Below are positions 24,864-31,051 of a stretch of DNA of 43,830 bases, one piece after another; the first letter of the stretch is position 1, and the number at the start of each line of letters is the position of its first letter. Source of the stretch: Elusimicrobia bacterium GWA2_69_24 (GTDB lineage: Bacteria; Elusimicrobiota; Elusimicrobia; UBA1565); assembly GCA_001799695.1 (NCBI GenBank), contig MGTY01000074.1:1697-45526 (forward strand), read 5' to 3'. The position numbers and the translations under genes are program-made. The notes under the pieces were generated by a model that saw only the letters and a program-made list of their open reading frames with translations, had not been told where the DNA came from and searched no databases.

Positions 24864-25443
24864 AGCGGCGGATGAGCCCCACGACCTTGCCCACGACCTG
24901 GAACTCGGCGGTGATGGGGGCGTCTTTCGGATTCTCGGAGTCCAGGCGCCAGGCGTGGCCGCCGCGCCGGAGCCGCTTGACCACGCCATCCTCCCCCACC
25001 AGCGCGACCACGATGTCGCCGTCTTCCCCGGAGGACTGCCGCCGCACCTGGACCAGATCGCCCTCCAGGATCCCGGCCCCGATCATGCTGTCGCCCTTGA
25101 CGCGCAGGAGGAAATCCGCGCCCCGAACGATGCGCTTGTCCAGGACGAGGTGCTCCTCCACATCCTCTTCCGCGATGAGGCCGCGCCCCGCGCCGACCCG
25201 GCCCAGCACCGGCAGGCGGAAGGGATGGGCCAGCAGCTCCAGGCCCCGGTGCCGGGACTGGGAGCGGCGGACCAGACCGGCCCGTTCCAGCGCGCCGAGA
25301 TGGTAATCCACGGAGCTGCGGTTGGCCACGCCGCACTCCTCCCCGATCTCGCCGAGGGTGGGCGGGAAGCCCCGCTCCTGGAGGAAGGAGGCGATGAAGT
25401 CGAGGATGCGGCGCTGCAGCCGGGTCACTGCTTCGGCGGTCAT
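24853..25443 (-). CDS. lexA: LexA repressor (SOS regulator)
   Basis: 196 residues. Residues 1-70 form the winged helix (GFPPTLGEIGEECGVANRSS, then VDYHLGALERAGLV). The S24 protease part has the cleavage site Ala85-Gly86 in RVGAGRGLIAEE, the nucleophile Ser119 in KGDSM and the general base Lys156 in VVKRL, so RecA-stimulated self-cleavage should work. It is the first gene of a four-gene overlapping cassette. The recognition helix is unlike E. coli LexA, in line with the unusual palindrome in its promoter. Confidence 0.94.
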   Translation of the reverse strand: MTAEAVTRLQRRILDFIASFLQERGFPPTLGEIGEECGVANRSSVDYHLGALERAGLVRRSQSRHRGLELLAHPFRLPVLGRVGAGRGLIAEEDVEEHLVLDKRIVRGADFLLRVKGDSMIGAGILEGDLVQVRRQSSGEDGDIVVALVGEDGVVKRLRRGGHAWRLDSENPKDAPITAEFQVVGKVVGLIRRYGK

Positions 25444-25478
25444 GAGTATAGTTTACTGGACAATTGTCCAGTTGTCAA
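25444..25478 (-). promoter_or_regulatory. lexA cassette promoter with 16-bp palindromic LexA operator
   Basis: On the minus strand a consensus TTGACA (25473-25478), a 17-nt spacer and TAAACT (25450-25455) are followed by 6 nt and the lexA ATG. The spacer is filled by the perfect palindrome CTGGACAATTGTCCAG (25456-25471), an obvious autorepression site. It is neither the CTGT-N8-ACAG nor the GAAC-N4-GTTC type of LexA box. Confidence 0.8.
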
Positions 25479-25487
25479 GCTCAGCTT

Positions 25488-25577
25488 ACGGTGCCAGGGG
25501 TCAACTTAGTGGAATTATTCAACTGGAGACATTGCAGATAATTCCACTAAGTTGAATAAGTTGACCCCTGGCACCGT
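25488..25577. repeat. 90-bp palindromic element (REP/MITE-like) between lexA and the methyltransferase gene
   Basis: Twenty-nucleotide arms (25488-25507 and 25558-25577, starting ACGGTGCCAGGGGTCAACTT) are a perfect inverted repeat. The interior holds a second 16-bp perfect inverted repeat (25503-25518 and 25538-25553) and a third, TTATTCAACT/AGTTGAATAA (25515-25524 and 25550-25559). It supplies the last codons and stop of the methyltransferase-like gene. Such elements are typical of REP/MITE sequences moved by transposases elsewhere. Confidence 0.8.
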
Positions 25578-26116
25578 TTGTCGGGGACCACGTAGAGGTA
25601 CACGTTGTTGAGCTTGCCCGCGGGCTTCCAGTCCGGGAGCGGGAACTGGACGGAGAGCACGCGGCTCCCCGGCTTGAGCTCCGCCGCGAGCTTGCGCTGC
25701 AGCTTGGGCATCCGGTAGGTGATGAGATAGACGGAAACGACGTCCGCCTTAGACAGGTCCGTGAACCAGAAGTTCGCCTGCCGCACCTCGGCCCGGCCCG
25801 CGAGGCCGGAGAGGCGGATGCGCAGGCGGTTGAGGAGGACCAGTACGGGGTTGATCTCGTAGCCGATGCTCCGCGCGCCGTGCCGCGCGGCCCGGGCGCC
25901 GATCCAGCCGGTCCCGGAGCCCAGGTCGATCCAGAGCTCGCCCTCCTGCGGCTTGGCGAGGTACAGCATGGCGTCCAGTTCCGCCGGGGAGAGGGGCACA
26001 TAGGGACCGCCCGTGAGAAAGGCGATCAGGAGATAGGCGATGGTGAGGAGGATGAGGAACATGCCGAGGATCCTGAGGGCCAGCCCCAGCGCGGCGAGGA
26101 TCGCGAGGAAGGACAA
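25547..26116 (-). CDS. Membrane-anchored SAM-dependent methyltransferase-like protein, 3' end altered
   Basis: 189 residues. One hydrophobic helix (about 3-35) precedes a Rossmann-type domain with WIDLGSGTGWIGARAARHGA (SAM motif I), SIGYEINPVLVLLNRLRI (motif II, acidic residue) and a strand region with DVVSVYLI. This resembles small membrane-tethered class I methyltransferases of unknown substrate. The natural sequence seems to end at VYLYVVPDK; the following RCQGSTYST and the stop are encoded by the palindromic element. The loss is probably only a few residues. It starts 2 bp after the preceding membrane gene. Confidence 0.82.
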   Translation of the reverse strand: MSFLAILAALGLALRILGMFLILLTIAYLLIAFLTGGPYVPLSPAELDAMLYLAKPQEGELWIDLGSGTGWIGARAARHGARSIGYEINPVLVLLNRLRIRLSGLAGRAEVRQANFWFTDLSKADVVSVYLITYRMPKLQRKLAAELKPGSRVLSVQFPLPDWKPAGKLNNVYLYVVPDKRCQGSTYST

Positions 26117-26118
26117 GG

Positions 26119-26484
26119 CTACCTGGGGCGGATGATGGCCGTGAAGCGGCCGTCGGGGTGCTTGGTCAGCCGGCCCATGGCCGCGAGCTCCTCGCAGGCG
26201 AACGCGTCGAGCTCGTCCTGGGGCGACACGGCGGCCACGGCCTCCGTGTGGGACCGGGCGCTATCGAGCTCCTCGAGGATCATCTTCATGCGATGGGTGA
26301 CGGCCGCCTGCTGGACGGGACGCTCTTTCGCGGCGATCTGGGCGAGGAGGCGGTCGTTGTACTCCTTGAGGCCGAGGCGTTCGAGCGCAGCCTCGAAGGA
26401 TTCGTCCGGGAAGGACTGCTTCCAGGCCCAATGCCCGACCACGAGCAGCAGTACGCCGCAGACGATGATGAGGACGGTGATCAT
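26119..26484 (-). CDS. Small protein with N-terminal membrane helix, unknown
   Basis: 121 residues. Residues 2-20 form one transmembrane helix, followed by a soluble helical part (AALERLGLKEYNDRLLAQIA, EELDSARSHTEAVAAV) and a beta-like end. No family is recognised. A consensus TATAAT lies 9 nt before the ATG. The methyltransferase gene follows after 2 bp, suggesting a joint role at the membrane. The gene diverges from the glycosyltransferase gene at 26524. Confidence 0.65.
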   Translation of the reverse strand: MITVLIIVCGVLLLVVGHWAWKQSFPDESFEAALERLGLKEYNDRLLAQIAAKERPVQQAAVTHRMKMILEELDSARSHTEAVAAVSPQDELDAFACEELAAMGRLTKHPDGRFTAIIRPR

Positions 26485-26523
26485 GCCCGCGCCATTATAG
26501 CTTAAGGTAAGATACGTCCTGCG
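26485..26523. promoter_or_regulatory. Divergent promoter region
   Basis: Minus strand: TATAAT (26494-26499) 9 nt before the ATG at 26484. Plus strand: TAAGAT (26508-26513) 10 nt before the ATG at 26524. No convincing -35 is seen for either. Confidence 0.45.
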
Positions 26524-28740
26524 ATGAAGAAGCTCCGGCCGGAGACGCCCCCGCCGTCGCGCCTGCCCTGCTACGCGGCGCTGGCCCTGCTCCTCCTATG
26601 GTGGGGGTGGGTCCTCGCCCACCATCCCAGACCCGAGCTGTCCTCTGCGGCTGGGTTCCTGCCGTCCTTCTTCCCGCCCCTCTGGCGCATGAGCATCCCG
26701 CAGGCGGCGGTGAACCTGGCGCGCGCGCTCGGCGCGCTGGGGCTCCTGGCCGCGCTCTGGGTTTCCGGACGGGCCCTGCTCATCCGCGTCCTGCCCGAGG
26801 ATCCGGCCGCGGACGACGCCTGGGAGCGGGCGGTCTTCGCCTTCGGACTCGGCTTCGCGGCCTGGTCCCTGGCGGTGTTGGGGCTGGGCCTGGTGGGCGG
26901 GCTGCGGGCGTGGGTCCTGCAAGCGGCGGTCGCTGCGGGCGGCGTGGCGGCCGCCTGGACCGCATGGCGCGCCGTCCGGGCGCCGGCCGCGGGAGGCGTG
27001 TCCCGCCGCTGGGAGGCCGACGCCCTGGTCCCTGGACTGTTCGTGCTCCTGCTGGCCGCGACCCAGCTCCCCTACGCTTTGGCCCCCGAGACCTTCTACG
27101 ATGCGCTGGTCTACCACCTGGCCTTGCCCGCCCGCTACCTGCGCGAGGGGAGCATCGGCGCCCAGCCGAACATCCTTTTCGCCGGGGTGCCGTCCGCGCC
27201 GCAGATGCTGTTCGCCGTCGCGCTCGCTCTGGAGCCCATGGGCCTGGTCGCGAAGCTGTTCCATTTCGGGATGGTGTTCTGGGTCGCCGCGGCTTTGATC
27301 GCGGCCGTGCGCCGCTTCGGCCGCCCCGAGGCCGGACCCCTGGCCCTCTGCGTCCTTTTCAGCGCCCCGTTCCTCCTGTATGAGAGCACCTGGGTCACGG
27401 TCGGCCTGGAGACCTCCTTCTTCCGCCTGCTAGGCTTCCTGGCTTTGCTGGGGGCCGGCAGGGCGGCGGCGGGTTCTCCCCGGCGCCGGCGGCTGATGCT
27501 CCTGTGCGGCGTGTTCTGCGGGGCCGCCATGTCCTGCAAGTACACGGATTGGCTGCTGCCCGCCAGTCTCGTCCTGGTGGTCCTCTGCCGGCGCTGGCAC
27601 GGCGAGGGCCGCGACCTTTCCGCGCGCGACTTCGCCCCCGCCGTCGCCGCGGCGTGCCTCGTCCTCGCGCCCTGGGCCGCCAAGAACCTGGCGCATTACG
27701 GGAATCCCGTCCACCCCTTCGCCGCGCAGCTGTTCGCTCCGGCCGCCGCGGCGCAGCTGGACCTCGCGAACCTGTCCTCGGACACCGCGGCCCCGGAGTT
27801 CGGCTCCTGGGCCGGACTCCTGCGCTACCTGCGTCATCCCTGGGACCTGAGCGTGCACGCGGGCTTCGTGGACATGGACGCGGTCGGCCCGGCCTGGCTC
27901 TGCCTGGCGGCGCTCTTCCTCCTTTTCCCCATCCCGCCCCCGGTCCGCTTCCTCCTGTGCGCCGCGGTTTGGAGCTGGCTGCCCTTGAGCCTGTTCGCCC
28001 TCCAGGCGCGGTTCTTCATGCCGGCGTTCGCGCTCCTCAGCCTGGCGGCCGCCCTGCAGGTGTGGAGCCGGAGCGGCGTCCAGCGCAGCCTGCTGACGGC
28101 CGGGGTCGTTGCGCTGGCGGGCTACAGTTCGCTCTTCATCCTGGCGCACCCGACGCGCCGGCTCGCCTGGCCGGTCATCCTGGGGCAGGTCGGCGAAGAG
28201 GAGTTCCTGGCGCACGGCAACGACAACTACTACCCGAACCCGCCTTTCTCCGCCTACCGGTGGCTGCGCGACCATCAGCCGCCCGGCGCCAAAGTCCTGG
28301 TGTTCGGCGACGCGCGGGGGTTCTACCTGGAGCGCGACCACATCGCGTCCACCGTATTCAACGCGGACCCGCTGGTGCAGTGGGCGAACGCTTCGGCCGA
28401 CGGCGAGGAACTCAAAACGAGGATCCGGGCCGCCGGGATCACCCACGTCATCGTCAACCGCGCGGAGGTCCTCCGGCTGCAGAAGACCTACCCTTTCACG
28501 GAAGCCGGGCGCCGGAGCCTCTACGGGTTCTGGAACAAGTACACGGCCAGGGAATTCGAGGTGGGCGCCACGCGGGACCGCTGGGTCATCGGCTATCGCC
28601 TGCTGGGCGACGCCGAGGCCGCGCGGCCGCATCCGGCTTACGACCTGTTCCGCGAGCCGGTCTTCGTCCCCGGGACGGAGCCGAAGAACGAATGGACCCC
28701 GCCGCCAGCGCTTCCTTCTTCGGGCGGGGGAAGGTCTTGA
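26524..28740 (+). CDS. Polytopic GT-C (GT39/PMT-like) glycosyltransferase
   Basis: 738 residues with a dozen or so hydrophobic segments over the first 540 residues and a soluble C-terminal domain. The first extramembrane loop contains ETFYDALVYHLALPARYLREG, the acidic D-x-YH pattern of polyprenyl-phosphate-sugar-using GT-C enzymes. The membrane part also holds SCKYTDWLLPA and WAAKNLAHYGNPVHPF. The C-terminal part reads VLVFGDARGFYLERDHI and DRWVIGYRLL. It probably glycosylates a lipid, glycan or protein outside the membrane; donor and acceptor are unknown. Its last 155 bp overlap the GIY-YIG gene on the other strand. Confidence 0.8.
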   Translation: MKKLRPETPPPSRLPCYAALALLLLWWGWVLAHHPRPELSSAAGFLPSFFPPLWRMSIPQAAVNLARALGALGLLAALWVSGRALLIRVLPEDPAADDAWERAVFAFGLGFAAWSLAVLGLGLVGGLRAWVLQAAVAAGGVAAAWTAWRAVRAPAAGGVSRRWEADALVPGLFVLLLAATQLPYALAPETFYDALVYHLALPARYLREGSIGAQPNILFAGVPSAPQMLFAVALALEPMGLVAKLFHFGMVFWVAAALIAAVRRFGRPEAGPLALCVLFSAPFLLYESTWVTVGLETSFFRLLGFLALLGAGRAAAGSPRRRRLMLLCGVFCGAAMSCKYTDWLLPASLVLVVLCRRWHGEGRDLSARDFAPAVAAACLVLAPWAAKNLAHYGNPVHPFAAQLFAPAAAAQLDLANLSSDTAAPEFGSWAGLLRYLRHPWDLSVHAGFVDMDAVGPAWLCLAALFLLFPIPPPVRFLLCAAVWSWLPLSLFALQARFFMPAFALLSLAAALQVWSRSGVQRSLLTAGVVALAGYSSLFILAHPTRRLAWPVILGQVGEEEFLAHGNDNYYPNPPFSAYRWLRDHQPPGAKVLVFGDARGFYLERDHIASTVFNADPLVQWANASADGEELKTRIRAAGITHVIVNRAEVLRLQKTYPFTEAGRRSLYGFWNKYTAREFEVGATRDRWVIGYRLLGDAEAARPHPAYDLFREPVFVPGTEPKNEWTPPPALPSSGGGRS

Positions 28741-28987
28741 TGGCCGCCTCCCGGACCAAGGCCTCGGAGCGGGTGTAGGCGTCCTCGCGGTAGAGGAGCT
28801 GGACGGGCAGATGCGTCCGGGTGTAGGCCGCGCCCTTGCCGGACGCGTGCTTGGCCAGGCGCGCCGCGACGTCTTTGGCGATCCCCGTGTAGAGGGACCC
28901 GTCCCCGCAGCGCAGGATGTACACCGACCAATCCCGGCCCCGGCCCTTCTTCATGCCCCGGATCATCCGCAGGTATCTGTTCTCCAT
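28586..28987 (-). CDS. GIY-YIG domain protein (UPF0213/YhbQ-like)
   Basis: About 133 residues from ATG 28985-28987. The nuclease fold is clear: WSVYILRCGDGSLYTGIAKD (GIY-YIG replaced by VYI-YTG), RLAKHASGKGAAYTRTHLPV, then LVYxE-like LLYREDAYTRSEALVREAAI. This family has small single-domain members of about 90-100 residues, sometimes active on DNA. The last 35 residues are a Pro/Arg/Ala-rich run that is antisense to the end of the glycosyltransferase gene and looks non-native. A TACTAT hexamer 16 nt before the ATG may be its -10. Starts at 28966 or 28954 are possible. Confidence 0.8.
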   Translation of the reverse strand: MENRYLRMIRGMKKGRGRDWSVYILRCGDGSLYTGIAKDVAARLAKHASGKGAAYTRTHLPVQLLYREDAYTRSEALVREAAIKTFPRPKKEALAAGSIRSSAPSRGRRPARGTGRKPDAAARPRRRPAGDSR

Positions 28988-29123
28988 CGGCCTGTCCCGG
29001 GAGATAGTAGAACAAAACCCCCATGGATGATGAGGCGGGTTTTTCGGTATCATAGTGCGGTCGTTTGGAGCGTTCCCGCGGGGGCGGCGTTCCTGACCTC
29101 CGTTCCATAGTGAGGATGAATCC

Positions 29124-29885
29124 ATGAACCATGCCATTTTCTGCGTCGCCATCCTGTCCGCGGCGGTCGCGCTGGGCTGCAAGAAGGACGCGGTCACGCG
29201 CTACCAGGTCGAGAAGAGCGCCGCTCCGCAAGCCGTTCCCGGCGAGGTTCCGGCCATGCCCCCGGGGCACCCCAAGATCGACGCCAAGGGCGGGATGTCC
29301 GGCGAGGTCCCGGCGATGCCCCCGGGACATCCCAAGATCGACGCGAAAGGCGGGATGTCCGGCGAAGTCCCGGCGATGCCTCCGGGGCATCCGAAGATCG
29401 ACGGTATGGGCGCCATGGGCGGAGCGATGCCCGGAGGCATGCCCGGGAACATGCCCGCGGGGATGGGCGGGGCGCCGTCCTCCGCCTTGAAATGGTCCAC
29501 CCCGAAAGGCTGGAAGGAGATGCCGCCCTCGGGCATGCGCACCGCGACCTTCCTGATCGGCGAGGGGACGGGGCGCGTCGAGATCTCCGTGGTCGTCCTC
29601 TCCGGAGCCGGCGGCGGGGCGCTCGACAACATCAACCGCTGGCGCAGCCAGCTCGGCCTCGGGCCGCTGACGGGCGCCGCCCTGAAGAAGGAGACCCAGG
29701 CGGTCCGGTCCCCCGCGGGGGAGGCGGTCTTCGCGGATTTCAAGGGCAAGGACCTCCGGCTGCTGGGCGCCGTGCTCGGCCACGGCGGAGAGGCCTGGTT
29801 CTTCAAGACCATCGCCGCGGACGCCGCGCTGGAGAAGATGAGGCCCGCCTTCCTCGAGCTCCTGCGCAGCCTGAGGCCGTCTTAG
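29124..29885 (+). CDS. Lipoprotein with three tandem PPGHPKI repeats, linked to cytochrome c maturation genes
   Basis: 253 residues. A signal peptide with a lipobox (ALGC, Cys19) marks it as a lipoprotein. Residues 40-99 carry three 20-residue repeats with the core GEVPAMPPGHPKID, encoded by near-identical 60-bp units (29241-29420), then a Gly/Met-rich linker. The C-terminal domain (about 122-253) has WSTPKGWKEMPP, MRTATFLI and NINRWRSQLGL, a pattern I associate with envelope proteins near haem-handling genes in Planctomycetes/Verrucomicrobia-like genomes. Its stop shares a base with the resB GTG start. I infer a periplasmic role in haem or cytochrome biogenesis; the direct function is unknown. 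Confidence 0.8.
   Translation: MNHAIFCVAILSAAVALGCKKDAVTRYQVEKSAAPQAVPGEVPAMPPGHPKIDAKGGMSGEVPAMPPGHPKIDAKGGMSGEVPAMPPGHPKIDGMGAMGGAMPGGMPGNMPAGMGGAPSSALKWSTPKGWKEMPPSGMRTATFLIGEGTGRVEISVVVLSGAGGGALDNINRWRSQLGLGPLTGAALKKETQAVRSPAGEAVFADFKGKDLRLLGAVLGHGGEAWFFKTIAADAALEKMRPAFLELLRSLRPS
29241..29420 (+). repeat. Three 60-bp tandem repeats in the lipoprotein gene
   Basis: Units at 29241-29300, 29301-29360 and 29361-29420 encode GEVPAMPPGHPKIDAKGGMS twice and a diverged third copy. The nucleotide near-identity points to recent expansion or ongoing homogenisation. Confidence 0.9.
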
Positions 29886-31051
29886 TGAAATCCCGGCTGC
29901 GGCGCTGGCGGGACGCGCTCGCGTCCATGGAGCTGACCCTGGCGGCGCTGGGTCTGCTCACGGTCCTAGTGGTGTTCTGCACCCTGGATCAGGTGAACCT
30001 GGGGACCCATGGGGCGGTCAACAAATACTTCCGCAGCTTCCTCCTCTACGCCGTCATCCCCGGCACCGGATGGGCCATCCCGGTCTTCCCGGCGGGCGGT
30101 TTCACGGGGCTGCTGCTGGTGGTCAATCTGGTCTCGGCCCTGGCCTACCGCATCCCGCTCCGCTGGTCCAAGGCGGGGTTGTGGTTCATCCACGTCGGCC
30201 TGATCCTCCTGGTGGCCGGCGAGGTCGTGACTGGGGCCTTCTCCCGGGAGACGCATATGTCCCTCGATGAGGGGGGCACGTCCAATTTCAGCGAGAGCCT
30301 CCATGAGGACGAGCTCGTCATCGTCGACCGTTCCGACCCCGCGGCCGACCAGGTCTTCAGCATCCCCGCCGCGGCCCTGGCCGACGGCAAGGAGCTGCGC
30401 GATCCCGCGTGGCCCTTCTCTCTGAGGGTGAAGGCCGCGTTCCCCAGCGCCGAGGCGGGGCCGCGCCCCTTGGGCGAGTCGCTCCCGCCGTCCTTGGCCG
30501 ACCAGGGACTGGGGGCCGGGCTCATCCTGCGTCCCGCCCCCGAAGGGACCAATGAGGCCAGCCAGCCGGCCGCGTTCGTCGAGGTGGAGGCCGCCGGGGC
30601 GCGCCTCGGGACCTGGCTGCTTTGGTCCGGCCTCGCCGCGGAGCAGGGTTTCTCCGTCGCGGGCAAGCCCTATTCCATGGTCCTGCGCAAGAGGCGCCGG
30701 TACTATCCCTTCTCCCTGACCCTGAAGGATTTCACGCACGAGGTGTATCCCGGCACCGAGATCCCCAAGAACTTCTCGAGCCTGGTGCGCCTGGCCAACC
30801 CCGGCAGCGGTGAGGAGCGGGACGTGCTCATCTACATGAACCATCCGCTGCGCTACATGGGACAGACCTTCTATCAGGCCAGCTACGGCAAGGGTGACAC
30901 CCTCTCCATCCTGCAGGTGGTGCAGAACCCGGGTTGGCTCCTGCCCTATATCTCCTTCCTGCTGGTTTGCGCGGGCCTGGGCGTGCACTTCGTGCTCGAG
31001 CTCCTCAAGTTCAAGCCCGCCGCCGCGCAGTCCGCCGAGGAGGGGAGATGA
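29885..31051 (+). CDS. resB: Cytochrome c biogenesis protein ResB/Ccs1
   Basis: 388 residues from a GTG overlapping the lipoprotein stop by one base. ResB works with CcsA in the system II haem-delivery and apocytochrome-ligation complex. Three membrane helices lie in the first 110 residues (MELTLAALGLLTVLVVFCTL, FTGLLLVVNLVSALAY, GLWFIHVGLILLVAGEVV), then a large periplasmic domain with NFSESLHEDELVIVD and MGQTFYQASYGKGDTLSILQ, and a final helix. The conserved His in WFIHVG is likely a haem ligand. The gene ends overlapping ccsA as ATGA. Confidence 0.87.
   Translation: MKSRLRRWRDALASMELTLAALGLLTVLVVFCTLDQVNLGTHGAVNKYFRSFLLYAVIPGTGWAIPVFPAGGFTGLLLVVNLVSALAYRIPLRWSKAGLWFIHVGLILLVAGEVVTGAFSRETHMSLDEGGTSNFSESLHEDELVIVDRSDPAADQVFSIPAAALADGKELRDPAWPFSLRVKAAFPSAEAGPRPLGESLPPSLADQGLGAGLILRPAPEGTNEASQPAAFVEVEAAGARLGTWLLWSGLAAEQGFSVAGKPYSMVLRKRRRYYPFSLTLKDFTHEVYPGTEIPKNFSSLVRLANPGSGEERDVLIYMNHPLRYMGQTFYQASYGKGDTLSILQVVQNPGWLLPYISFLLVCAGLGVHFVLELLKFKPAAAQSAEEGR

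Noticed and set aside
28638..29783. Long minus-strand frame covering the repeat lipoprotein gene
   Set aside because: It is the antisense of the lipoprotein and its tandem repeats; the plus-strand gene has a signal peptide, a lipobox and operon context.
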